Shown here: positions 51,738-59,915 of the stretch, piece after piece | Numbering within the stretch: the first letter of the stretch is position 1 | Layout of the letters: each line of letters starts with the position of its first letter | The notes under the pieces: generated by a model | Databases searched by the model: none | Seen by the model: the letters and a program-made list of their open reading frames with translations, nothing else | Told to the model about the DNA's origin: nothing | NCBI RefSeq assembly: GCF_014649395.1 | Contig: NZ_BMSY01000020.1 | Location: 35,579-99,578 of the forward strand | Source: Streptomyces aureoverticillatus | Lineage (GTDB): Bacteria; Actinomycetota; Actinomycetes; Streptomycetales; Streptomycetaceae | Direction of reading: 5' to 3' | DNA: 64,000 nucleotides | Made by a program: the position numbers and the translations under genes

Positions 51738-53813
51738 TCACGGCGACTGACGGCGGCTGCGTACCAGCAGATACAGGAAGTACGGCGTGCCGATCACGGC
51801 CGTCATGAGGCCGGCGCCGAGCTGGGCCGGGGCGATCACCGTGCGGCCCACCAGGTCGGCGGTGCACACGAGGATGGCCCCGAGGAGCACGGCGACCGGC
51901 ACCACCCGGGCGTGCTGTCGGCCCACGAGGGCGCGGGCCGCGTGCGGCGCCACCAGTCCGACGAAGCCGATCGTGCCGGCGGCGGCCACGGCGGTGGCGC
52001 TCAACAGGACGCTGAGGACGAGGAAGCCCAGGCGTCCGCGGGCCAGGTCGAGGCCGAGCAGCCTCGGGGTGTCCTCGTCCAGGGACACCAGGTCGAGTTC
52101 GGTGCGCCGCACGACCGCGACGGTCAGGCCCACGGCGAGGACGACCGCGAGGGGCACCACGTCGGGCAGGGAGCGTCCGTAGGTCGAGCCCGAGAGCCAG
52201 GTGAGCGCCTTCGTCGCGTTGAACGGGTCGGTCAGGATGATCAGCAGGCTGATCACGGCGGAGGCTCCGGTGGCGACCCCGAAGCCGACGAGGACGAGCC
52301 GGTTCTGCTGGAACCCGGCTCTCGCGGCCAGGCCGAAGACAAGGACCGAGCTGACGGCGGCGCCCGCGAACGCGCCGCCGGCCAGGCCCCACGATCCGAC
52401 CGAGGGCACCGTCGTCACGAGCAGGACCGCACCGACCGCGGCGCCGTTCGTCACCCCCAGGACGCCGGGTTCGGCGAGGGGGTTGCGGGTGACGGCCTGG
52501 ATGAGCGTCCCGGCGAGGGCGAGCGCCGCACCGGCGAGCAGGGCGGCGAGGACGCGGGGCACCCGGGTGTCGAGGACGAAGGTGAGGGTCTGGCCGGCCC
52601 TCCCCTGGGCCCAGTTGACGACATCGCCGAGCAGCAGCTTGCTGTCGCCGAGGAGCACGGCGGCAATGATCACGCCGATGAGCACGACGGCCAGGACGGC
52701 CGTCGTGGTGACGAAGACAGCCCTGCTCCTCAGGCGCAGCCGGTCGACCTGGACGGCGCCGGCCGTGTCCCGCACCCTGGCGGCCATGACGATCAGGAAG
52801 AGGGCGCCGACCAGGCTGGTGACGACGCCGGTCGGCACGGCCACCGACCGGTCCGCGGACACGACGGCGCGCAGCAGGACGTCGGAGCCGAGCACGAGGG
52901 CCGCGCCGGTGAGACCGGCGAGCGGCAGGCTCGCGCGCGACCGGGTGAACGCGCGGAACCCGCGGGCCAGGGGACGCACCAGGGCGGGGGCGCACAGGCC
53001 GACGAAGCCGACGGGGCCGGCGAGGGTGACGGCGGCCGTGGAGAGCAGGGCGGCGAGCACGACGGCGGTGACGCGGGTGGCGCGGACGGGTACACCGATG
53101 CCGCGCGCGGCATCGTCGCCGAGTGCCAGGGCGTCGACCCTGCGCGCGAGCAGCAGCAGGCCGACGAGGCCGACGGCGCAGATCGGGAGCATCTGCAGCA
53201 CGCCGTCGAAGCCGTTCTGCGCGATGCTGCCCTGGTTCCACTTGTAGAGGCCCTCCGTCTGCCGGGGGAACAGCAGGAGCATCCCCTCGGTGACGGCGGT
53301 GAGGCCGAGGGTGAGGGCGCTGCCGGCGAGGACGAGCCGGATCGTACCGGCGCCCAGGCCGGACAGGCCGAGGACGACGGCCGCCGCCGCGAGGCCGCCG
53401 ACGAACGCGATGCCGGAGGAGGCCAGCAGCGGGAGCGAGATGCCGGAGGCGGCGGCAAGTCCGAGGGCGAAGTAGGAGCCCGCGTTGACGGCGAGGGTGT
53501 CGGGGGCGGCGAGGACGTTGCGGCTGACCGCCTGCAGGGCGGCGCCCGCCATGCCGAGTACGGCGCCGACGAGCAGCCCCGCGGTCATCCTCGGCAGCCG
53601 GGAGGCGATGACGACCGACGCGTCGGCCGGGTCGGCCCGGCCGGTGAGCGCCTTCCACACTTCCGGAGCGCCGACGGCGGCCGTGCCCTGCGTGATGTCC
53701 ACGACCGCGAGCGCGACGACGAGGAGTACCAGGGCGGCCGTCACCGCGACCGCGCCCGTGCGGGAGGCGGCTGCCGACGGACGGGTGGCGGGGGTGGTTG
53801 CGGTGACGGCCAC
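51738..53813 (-). CDS. Fused FecCD-type siderophore ABC permease
   Basis: A 691-residue membrane protein consisting of two tandem FecCD permease domains (about residues 1-340 and 350-691), as in FhuB. Each half has RLPR(M)-type/RVPRVLAALLAG starts, GAxLxAVSRNxLAxPxxLAV-like motifs (AVSRNVLAAPDTLAVNAG; AVTRNPLAEPGVLGVTNG) and a cytoplasmic GxxxxxVGLxAPxxxR motif (GFVGLCAPALVRPLARG; GFVGLVAPHAARALVG). It is the translocation subunit for Fe-siderophores. GTG start at 53813, four bases after the binding-protein stop. Confidence 0.92.
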   Translation of the reverse strand: MAVTATTPATRPSAAASRTGAVAVTAALVLLVVALAVVDITQGTAAVGAPEVWKALTGRADPADASVVIASRLPRMTAGLLVGAVLGMAGAALQAVSRNVLAAPDTLAVNAGSYFALGLAAASGISLPLLASSGIAFVGGLAAAAVVLGLSGLGAGTIRLVLAGSALTLGLTAVTEGMLLLFPRQTEGLYKWNQGSIAQNGFDGVLQMLPICAVGLVGLLLLARRVDALALGDDAARGIGVPVRATRVTAVVLAALLSTAAVTLAGPVGFVGLCAPALVRPLARGFRAFTRSRASLPLAGLTGAALVLGSDVLLRAVVSADRSVAVPTGVVTSLVGALFLIVMAARVRDTAGAVQVDRLRLRSRAVFVTTTAVLAVVLIGVIIAAVLLGDSKLLLGDVVNWAQGRAGQTLTFVLDTRVPRVLAALLAGAALALAGTLIQAVTRNPLAEPGVLGVTNGAAVGAVLLVTTVPSVGSWGLAGGAFAGAAVSSVLVFGLAARAGFQQNRLVLVGFGVATGASAVISLLIILTDPFNATKALTWLSGSTYGRSLPDVVPLAVVLAVGLTVAVVRRTELDLVSLDEDTPRLLGLDLARGRLGFLVLSVLLSATAVAAAGTIGFVGLVAPHAARALVGRQHARVVPVAVLLGAILVCTADLVGRTVIAPAQLGAGLMTAVIGTPYFLYLLVRSRRQSP

Positions 53814-53817
53814 GGCG

Positions 53818-54798
53818 CTACTTCGTGAGGGCGTCGACGACGGAGTCGACGTACTGGTTCATCGACTCGGGGCCGCCGAACATCCAGATGCCGTCGGGCA
53901 GTCGGTGCACGTTGCCCTTCTTCACGAACGGCAGCGACGTCCACACCTTGTCCTTGGCCAGGACGCCGGAGAACGGGGTGCTGGTCTTGTCGCCCTTGTT
54001 GCCGATGTAGGCGAACTGCACGTCCTTGTCGAGCTTGGTGAGGCCCTCGACGTCGGTGGCGCCGAGGCCGTAGCTCTTGTCACCCTTGACCTTCCAGGCG
54101 TTCTTCAGGCCGATCTTCTCGTTGACGGCGCCGATGAGGGAGCCGCTGGTGAAGGGCCTGATGGAGACCTGGTTGGAGGTGACGTAGCCGTCGGCGAAGG
54201 CGTAGTCCGCGCCGCCGAGACCGGCGTCGGCGAGCGCCTTCTTGCCGTCGGCGAGCTTGGCCTCGAAGTCCTTCTTGAGCTTCGCGGACTGCTTGGTGGT
54301 GCCGGTGGCCTTGGCGATGAGGTCGAGGTTCTCGGTCATCTGCCCGATCGGGTCCGCGGCGTCGGCGGAGCGGATCGCCAGGACCGGGGCGACCTTGCGC
54401 AGCTGCTTCACGGCGGCCGCCGGCAGGTCGGTGGAGGCGAGGATGAGGTCGGGCTTCAGGGACGCGACGGTGTCCATGCTCGGCTCGCCGCGCGTGCCGA
54501 TGTCCTTGGGGTCGTTCTTCAGCGGGACGGCCTTGTCCCAGGTCTTGTAGCCCTTGACGTCGGCGACGCCGACCGGGTCGACGCCGAGCGATATCAGGCT
54601 CTCGACCTCGTTCCACTCGGTGCCGACGACCCGCTTGGCGGGGCCGTTCAGCTTCACCTTCGCGCCCGTGGCATCCGTGAGGGTGAGGGACTCGGCGCCC
54701 TTCTTCGCGTCGTCGTCGGAGGGCTCGGTGGTCCCGCAGGCGGTCAGGGTGAGGGCCGCGGCGGTGGCGGCCGCCGCGGTGATCAGGAGGCGTCTCAT
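53818..54798 (-). CDS. Siderophore-binding lipoprotein
   Basis: A 326-residue periplasmic-type binding protein. A lipoprotein signal (LLITAAAATAAALTLTACG, lipobox LTAC) anchors it. The mature protein begins with KRVVGTEWNEVESLISLGVDPVGV, the usual FecB/FhuD-type first domain, and the second half contains the conserved PLVGAVNEKIGLKNAW-like helix (SLIGAVNEKIGLKNAW). It delivers ferric siderophore to the permease at 51738. Its start overlaps the ATPase stop (ATGA). Confidence 0.92.
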   Translation of the reverse strand: MRRLLITAAAATAAALTLTACGTTEPSDDDAKKGAESLTLTDATGAKVKLNGPAKRVVGTEWNEVESLISLGVDPVGVADVKGYKTWDKAVPLKNDPKDIGTRGEPSMDTVASLKPDLILASTDLPAAAVKQLRKVAPVLAIRSADAADPIGQMTENLDLIAKATGTTKQSAKLKKDFEAKLADGKKALADAGLGGADYAFADGYVTSNQVSIRPFTSGSLIGAVNEKIGLKNAWKVKGDKSYGLGATDVEGLTKLDKDVQFAYIGNKGDKTSTPFSGVLAKDKVWTSLPFVKKGNVHRLPDGIWMFGGPESMNQYVDSVVDALTK

Positions 54799-55655
54799 GA
54801 GGTGGTGCTGAGCCTTTCGCTTCGCGAGTGGTGTCGGCCGATGGCGCGGGTGCGCAGATGGCCGGTGAGGGGGTCGGTTCCGACCTCGATGCGGATGCCG
54901 TACGTGTCGGTCAGCCGCTGCGGTGTCAGTACGTCTTCGGGGTCGCCGTCCGCGACGACCCGTCCCGCGTCGAGCAGGAGGATCCGGTCGGCTATGGCGG
55001 CGGCCTGGTCGAGGTCGTGCAGGACAGCGCCGACGGCGATCCCGTGGTCGTCGGCGAGATCCCGTATGAGGTCGAGGAGTTCGACCTGGTAGCGGAGGTC
55101 CAGGTAGGTCGTCGGTTCGTCGAGCAGGAGCACGCCGGTTTCCTGGGCGAGGCAGCCGGCGAGCCAGACGCGCTGGAGCTGTCCTCCCGAGAGGTGCTCG
55201 GCACCGCGTTCGGCGAGTTCGGCGACGCCTGTCATGGCGAGCGCGCGGTCCACCGCGGCCCGGCCGCCCGGGTCCGCCTTGCCCCAACGGCCCCGATACG
55301 GGTAGCGGCCGAATTCGACCACGTCCCGCACGGTCAGCCCGCTGGGGGTGGGGCGCCCCTGGGTGAGCAGGGCGACATGGCGCGAGAACTCACGGGGGCT
55401 CAGGGCCAGGCCGTCGGTGTCGCCGTCGATGACGAGCGCGGCAGCCCTGGGCCGCTGCAGCCGCGCGAGCGTGCGCAGCAGCGTCGACTTGCCGCTGCCG
55501 TTCGGCCCGACCAGGACCGTCACGTCGCCCGGCCGCAGCGTCATCGAGGCGTCGTGTACGACGTCGACGCCTTCGTACGCCACGGTGACACCCGTGGCCG
55601 ACAGTTCATGACCCTGGGGGCGCGTGGCCGCGGCGGTCTCTTCACCTTCATGCAC
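54795..55655 (-). CDS. Siderophore ABC transporter ATPase
   Basis: A 286-residue FecE-type ATPase: Walker A VGPNGSGKST, Q-loop LLTQGRPTPSGLTVRDVVEFGRYPYRG, signature LSGGQLQRVWLAG, Walker B LLLDEPTTYLD, H-loop VLHDLDQAAAIADR. First gene of the three-gene importer operon. GTG 55655 has no obvious ribosome-binding site, and an iron box lies immediately upstream, so the operon is probably repressed by DmdR/IdeR with Fe(II). Confidence 0.92.
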   Translation of the reverse strand: MHEGEETAAATRPQGHELSATGVTVAYEGVDVVHDASMTLRPGDVTVLVGPNGSGKSTLLRTLARLQRPRAAALVIDGDTDGLALSPREFSRHVALLTQGRPTPSGLTVRDVVEFGRYPYRGRWGKADPGGRAAVDRALAMTGVAELAERGAEHLSGGQLQRVWLAGCLAQETGVLLLDEPTTYLDLRYQVELLDLIRDLADDHGIAVGAVLHDLDQAAAIADRILLLDAGRVVADGDPEDVLTPQRLTDTYGIRIEVGTDPLTGHLRTRAIGRHHSRSERLSTTS

Positions 55656-55660
55656 GCCGA

Positions 55661-55679
55661 GGAGGTTAGCCTAACCTTA
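55661..55679 (-). promoter_or_regulatory. DmdR/IdeR-type iron box
   Basis: The minus strand reads TAAGGTTAGGCTAACCTCC, matching the 19-bp iron box consensus TTAGGTTAGGCTAACCTAA at 16 of 19 positions. It sits five bases upstream of the ATPase start codon. Confidence 0.85.
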
Positions 55680-55840
55680 CCCAGCAGCGAAACGGGCCCC
55701 GCGTTGTTTCCGCAAGGAGAAATCCAGCCAGTCTCGCGATCCCTAGTCCGGCCACCCGTCGGATCGTGGGGCCGGGCCGAGCTCCGGGTGTCGCCTGGCC
55801 GAACGACAGGGGGCCGGCGCCGGGGAGGAACTCCGACAGG

Positions 55841-56221
55841 TCAACCGTCGCCCTCCGCCCCGGCCTCCGCCTCCGCCGCCTTGAGCAGCGCCGCCAACAG
55901 CCCGGGGAAGCGCGCCTCCAGGTCCGCCCGGCGCAGCGAGATGTAGCGCTCCCGGCCGATCCTGCGGGTGTGCGTCCAACCCGCCTGCCGCAGGACGCGG
56001 AAGTGGTACGAGCCGGTGGCGCGCGTCACCGGCAGTTCGATGTCGCCGCAGCCCGCCTCGCCGTCCGCGGCGAGCCGCCGCACGATGCGCTGCCGCAGCG
56101 GGTCACCGAACGCCTGGAGGAGCGGCCCGAGCCGGATGTCCGGCGTGGCCGGCTGGTCCGGGTCGGCCGGGAGGGAGCCGGCGGGGCCGGCGATGTGGGC
56201 GGTGGTCTCCGCGGAAGCCAT
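55841..56221 (-). CDS. ArsR-family regulator
   Basis: A 126-residue winged-helix regulator: LGPLLQAFGDPLRQRIVRRLAADGEAGCGDIELPVTRATGSYHFRVLRQAGWTHTRRIGRERYISL. Cys in GCGD is in the recognition region but no clear metal site is present. Start at ATG 56221; a GTG at 56227 is also possible (GAGAAGG lies upstream of both). It is divergent from the hypothetical/SDR operon at 56344 with a dyad between. Confidence 0.85.
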   Translation of the reverse strand: MASAETTAHIAGPAGSLPADPDQPATPDIRLGPLLQAFGDPLRQRIVRRLAADGEAGCGDIELPVTRATGSYHFRVLRQAGWTHTRRIGRERYISLRRADLEARFPGLLAALLKAAEAEAGAEGDG

Positions 56222-56269
56222 GGTCACAGAACCTTCTCACTGGGTGATACCGTGCGGTCCGGCCGATGC

Positions 56270-56285
56270 TTAGATGATCCTCTAA
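56270..56285. promoter_or_regulatory. Inverted repeat TTAGA-N6-TCTAA
   Basis: A 5-6-5 dyad (TTAGATGATCCTCTAA) between the ArsR gene and the divergent operon at 56344, suitable as an ArsR operator. Confidence 0.55.
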
Positions 56286-56343
56286 CTGTTTCCGCCAGGC
56301 AAATCGGCCCTTCGCCCTTCCGCCGCCCGAGAGAGGCCCTGCC

Positions 56344-56724
56344 GTGCCCGCCGCCACCCCGCACGCCACCAACTCCCCGTTGCGCACGCTCTTCTGCATC
56401 GGCGTCACCCAGGAATTCTTCAACGCGGGCGACGAGGAGCGGGCCGCCGTCGCCGCCGCCATCCCGCCCGCCTTCGAGAGCCTCGCCGACCGCTTCGGCG
56501 TCCGCGTGCTCGGCACCCTGGACGACGACCAGCTCATGGTCGGCGCGTCCGCCGCCTGGCCCTGGACCTCCTACATCCTCGCCGACGTGCCCGACCTGGA
56601 CACCGTCTCCCGCGTGTGCGGCATCGTGCGCGAGACGGAGGTGGGCACCGGCGGCGTACGCCTGTGGCGCTATCTGCGCATCGAGGCCAGGACGGGCCGC
56701 CCGCTGTTCTTCGGTACCGAGTGA
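56344..56724 (+). CDS. Hypothetical protein (126 aa), IacB-like
   Basis: A small protein with LRTLFCIGVTQEFFNAGDEERAAVAAAIPPAFESLADRFGVRVLGTLDDDQLMVG, followed by WPWTSYILADVPDLDTVSRVCGIVRE and final LWRYLRIEARTGRPLFFG. It resembles the IacB family found with SDR genes in indole-acetate-type catabolism clusters, where its role is unclear. It starts at GTG 56344 and is followed by an SDR 32 bp later; both are probably controlled by the ArsR protein. Confidence 0.6.
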   Translation: MPAATPHATNSPLRTLFCIGVTQEFFNAGDEERAAVAAAIPPAFESLADRFGVRVLGTLDDDQLMVGASAAWPWTSYILADVPDLDTVSRVCGIVRETEVGTGGVRLWRYLRIEARTGRPLFFGTE

Positions 56725-56756
56725 CCCACGCCCGCCTCCCGGAAAGGACCACCCCC

Positions 56757-57503
56757 GTGCTCGACACCGGCCTCGTCGGCCGCACCGTACTGATCACCGG
56801 CAGCGCCCAGGGACTCGGCGCCGCCCTCGTCCGGGCCTTCCACGCCGAAGGCGCGTACGTCGCGGCGCTGGACCTCGACGACGACGGCAACCGCGCCCTG
56901 GCGGCCGGACTCGACCCGGACGGCGAGCGGATCCTGCCGGTCCGCGCCGATCTGCGCGACCTCACCGCCACCGAGGCCGCCTACCGTACGGTCCACGCCT
57001 GGCGTCCCGTGGACGTCCTGGTCAACAACGCGGCCCGGCCGCTCGCCAGGTCCCTGTGGGAGATCACTCCCGAGGAGTGGGACGAGGTGTTCGCGGTCAA
57101 CCTGCGCGCCGCCTTCTTCCTCACCCGGTCCGTCGCCGCCGACATGCGAGAACGCGGATACGGACGGATCGTCAACCTGGCCTCGATCGCCGGGCAGACG
57201 CCCCGCCCGACCGGCGCCGCGTACGGGACCTCCAAGGCCGGGCTGATCGCGCTGAGCCGCGTCTTCGCCGCCGAGCTGGCCGCCGACGGCATCACCGTCA
57301 ACACCGTGGCACCCGCGATGATCGACACGCCGATGGTCCGCTCCGTCGGGTCCGAGGCGCTGGCCGGGCTGACCGCGCAGGTGCCGCTCGGCCGGATCGC
57401 CACCCCCGAGGAGGTCGCCCGCGTCGCCGTCTTCCTGGCCTCGCAGGAAACGTTCGTCACCGGCGCCACGTACGACGTCAACGGCGGCGCGCTGATGCGC
57501 TGA
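56757..57503 (+). CDS. Short-chain dehydrogenase/reductase (FabG-like)
   Basis: A 248-residue classical SDR: TGSAQGLGAALVRAF, NNAARPLARSLWEIT, NLASIAGQTPRPTGAAYGTSKAGLIALSRVFA (catalytic Ser, Tyr-x3-Lys), and PLGRIATPEEVARVAVFLASQETFVTGATYDVNGGALMR, the FabG-type C-terminus. Substrate not inferable. GTG 56757 follows GGAAAGGACC. Operon with the preceding IacB-like gene. Confidence 0.9.
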   Translation: MLDTGLVGRTVLITGSAQGLGAALVRAFHAEGAYVAALDLDDDGNRALAAGLDPDGERILPVRADLRDLTATEAAYRTVHAWRPVDVLVNNAARPLARSLWEITPEEWDEVFAVNLRAAFFLTRSVAADMRERGYGRIVNLASIAGQTPRPTGAAYGTSKAGLIALSRVFAAELAADGITVNTVAPAMIDTPMVRSVGSEALAGLTAQVPLGRIATPEEVARVAVFLASQETFVTGATYDVNGGALMR

Positions 57504-57517
57504 GACCCCGTCCGACG

Positions 57518-57982
57518 TCAACCAACAACTTCCTCTTCGCGGGCCTGCTGTCACTGCTCTTCGCCGCGGGCCTGTGACGCGTTGGGCCTTCCCACTGGGG
57601 TGCCCTGCTGATCGGCGCATGGGCGGTCGGCCTGCTGGGCGCAGGCGCCTTCCGGACAGATCCGGTGAGCGGTTAGCCTCCCGGCACCCCTGATCGGCTC
57701 CAGCATCACACCCGTGCAGGGGCTCTGCGCGACCTGTTCTCTCTCACCGGATTCCTCGCCCTCTCAGCGGCCTGCTTCGTATTCGCCCCGTCCAACTCCC
57801 CAGGGTGGACCGCCTACTCGATCGCCAGCGGTGTGCTCTTCGCGATGACCATGGCGCTGGCCAGTGCCGCGTTCGACCAGCACAAACGCTGGGTCGACCT
57901 CGGAGGGCTTGTCCAGCGCATCTCGCTGACCATTGGCTGGACCTGGCAGACGCTGCTCGCCGTGCGCATCCTGGACGCCTGA
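57518..57982 (+). pseudogene. DUF998 membrane protein remnant with frameshifts
   Basis: Pieces NNFLFAGLLSLLFAAGL, HWGALLIGAWAVGLLGAGAFRTDPVSG and GALRDLFSLTGFLALSAACFVFAPSNSPGW... to LAVRILDA occur in order in three different frames. They follow the order of a DUF998 protein (TTNFLxTGL; VGLLGAGxFxTDPxxGYPPGTP). N-terminus and the GYPPGTP segment are damaged, so this is a decayed gene. Confidence 0.75.
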
Positions 57983-58791
57983 GGGTTGGCCCGCGGCAGA
58001 GACTCTTTGCCTGATTCCCCCGGATCTCGAACTGGCTGACGAAGAAGCGCTGTCCGGCCAGTCTCAGCGGGCCCGCGACGAGCTGGGCGCGCTCGTGGTG
58101 AGCGGTCGCGCGTTGCGTAGTCGGGCCGTACGGCTGGTCCGGCTCGTGTTCAACCATCCTCCCGCGGCGCGAGCGAACCGGCGCCGCACTTGGTGCGCGG
58201 GCGGTCGCACCCCGCGCTCAGCGCAGCGTACGACCAGGTCACTTGGGGTCCGCCCGCTTCCGCTCAGGGTGGCCGGCCCTGTTTCCACATGCCCGTGAGC
58301 ACGTGGCTGCGAGCGTCCAAGCCGCGGCGGCGCGCCGTCCGAGTGCTGCGGCCGGCAGGTCGGGGCACGGATGGCGACGCTCGCCTGCCGCATGGCCGAA
58401 ACCTGCATCTGTGCAACCGATCAATCCTGGAATTCTCTGGTCATGCGCCCCTCCAGGCACTTAAGTACCTGTCAGGCATTCGCTACCAGCCAAGAGCGAC
58501 AGGCACCTGCCGGATGATGCGCCGGCGGCCATCTCCGCCCTGCTCGTCGCTCTGCTCGTCAGCGCATGCCGCTGCCCTTTGCACGACCGCGCCACCCCGT
58601 ACCAACCGTCCGAGGGGTCCTCTGCCTATGTCCGCCAGCACACACCGTCCGGTGGCGTGCTCACACCACTCAGCGAGCCGTAGCGCGGACGGCAGCGGCC
58701 GGCAGGCGGCCCGCCGCAGAGCATGCCCGTGCCAGGCCGTGCGCGGCCCCCTGCGACCCACCTCGTGTCCGGCGGGCCGAGGCTGGTGCTG
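57983..58791. other. Gene-poor stretch
   Basis: The 809 bp before the four-gene operon have several open frames but none with a ribosome-binding site, family resemblance or clear coding bias. I saw no tRNA, insertion-sequence ends or strong hairpins. It may be decayed DNA linked to the DUF998 relic. Confidence 0.4.
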
Positions 58792-59808
58792 ATGGCGAGT
58801 TCGAACCCGGCCGGCCGAGACACGGACCTCTACGCGGCAGTGCAGGACATACAGGCGGGCTACTGGATGCAGATGCGGCAGGTGCTGGCCCGGACGGACA
58901 CCTGGCCGCAGTGGACATCCCGCACTCAGGTGCTGGGGGTTGTCGCAGCTCAGACCAACGTTGTGGAGTTGTGGCTGAAAGAGGAACCGGGGAGCCTCGC
59001 TGCCCGGGTGATGTACGCCCGAGTCGCCACCGAGCGCGTGCTGCAGGCCCACCGCAAGCACTGGGCGCATGACTCCCGGCAGGCGCGGGACCTGGAGAAA
59101 CTGGCAGACCGGGCCCGGCAGGCGTGCCACCAGGCGGGCGAGGGGAATCCCCACGACGCGGTGCCCTGGATCTGCCGCCTGGCCCTGGCGGAAACGGACA
59201 CGACTGAACGCTACGCGGAGCATGACATGGCTCCGCCCCCGCACGAGTATCTGCTGCCTCGCGGGCCATGGGGACTGCTGGGGGAAGTGCACCGGCGAGA
59301 TCCGTTCAACCGCGAGGCATGGCACCGCATGTCCCAGGCGCTCCAGGCCCGCCCAGGTCCAGCGGGCCGCCAGGCAGTCGCGGTGGATTTCGCCCGCTGG
59401 ACGGTCTCTTTCGCGCCGCCCGACTCCCCCCTGCTCCTGCTGCCTCTCTACGCCCGTGTGCAGGAGCACCGGGAGCGACGGGACAGAGGTGCCGAGGTCA
59501 CGCTGAACCTGCTGTGGACCAGGGAGGACACCACCCGAGCCGTCACGAAGGCATTCGAGGGCTGGTTCCAGAAGTGCGATCCGGCCACCAGTTCCCAGCT
59601 GGATCTGAACTACCTCGCATACGCCTTGGCGAGGGGCGGCTTCGCTCAGTGGGCAACCGAAGTGTTCGACGCCATCGGCGACTTCGCCACGCCCGCCCCC
59701 TGGCAGTACGACGCCCGACACCCCAAGGACCAGTGGCGGAAGGCATTCGAGGAGGACCGCGACGCCTGCCTGAGATCCCAACCGCGCCATACAGGAGAAC
59801 ACCCATGA
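58792..59808 (+). CDS. Hypothetical helical protein (338 aa), first gene of a coupled operon
   Basis: A soluble helix-rich protein beginning MASSNPAGRDTDLYAAVQDIQAGYWMQMRQVLARTD. Repeated helix pairs (WLKEEPGSLAARVMYARVATERVLQAHRKH; ALAETDTTERYAE; FNREAWHRMSQALQARP; DLNYLAYALARGGFAQWATEVFDAIGD) resemble TPR-like repeats. No catalytic motif, signal peptide or membrane segment. Its stop overlaps the start of the 36-residue gene (ATGA). An upstream GAGG at about 11 bases supports ATG 58792. I do not recognise a family; because it is coupled to a mini-protein and a permease it could be a binding or chaperone partner. Confidence 0.7.
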   Translation: MASSNPAGRDTDLYAAVQDIQAGYWMQMRQVLARTDTWPQWTSRTQVLGVVAAQTNVVELWLKEEPGSLAARVMYARVATERVLQAHRKHWAHDSRQARDLEKLADRARQACHQAGEGNPHDAVPWICRLALAETDTTERYAEHDMAPPPHEYLLPRGPWGLLGEVHRRDPFNREAWHRMSQALQARPGPAGRQAVAVDFARWTVSFAPPDSPLLLLPLYARVQEHRERRDRGAEVTLNLLWTREDTTRAVTKAFEGWFQKCDPATSSQLDLNYLAYALARGGFAQWATEVFDAIGDFATPAPWQYDARHPKDQWRKAFEEDRDACLRSQPRHTGEHP

Positions 59809-59915
59809 CCGCCGACCTGGCCCCCACGGCCGGGCGCCGCCACGTCCCGCCAGGGGCCGGGCAGCCACCCCGCCTGCACCCCTTCTTCCAGCTTTCCTCT
59901 GCGGAGAACCCATGA
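59805..59915 (+). CDS. 36-residue mini-protein within the operon
   Basis: The frame begins MTADLAPTAGRRHVPPGAGQ and ends LHPFFQLSSAENP. It overlaps the upstream stop by ATGA (59805-59808) and its own stop overlaps the permease start by ATGA (59912-59915). Such double coupling is unlikely by chance and suggests real translation. It has no signal or membrane helix; Arg/Pro-rich N-half and hydrophobic C-half. It could be a RiPP precursor, a regulatory subunit, or merely a translation bridge between its neighbours; the sequence does not decide. Confidence 0.55.
   Translation: MTADLAPTAGRRHVPPGAGQPPRLHPFFQLSSAENP

Noticed and set aside
51606..53828. A 740-codon open frame on the plus strand opposite the fused siderophore permease
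   Set aside because: It is a GC-skew shadow of the genuine minus-strand permease: its translation is low-complexity Arg/Gly/Asp-rich with no family motifs, whereas the minus strand has clear FecCD motifs.
57983..58400. Coding frame LIPPDLELADEEALSGQSQRARDELGALV in the gene-poor stretch
   Set aside because: Open but without start context or family resemblance; adjacent sequence is decayed.
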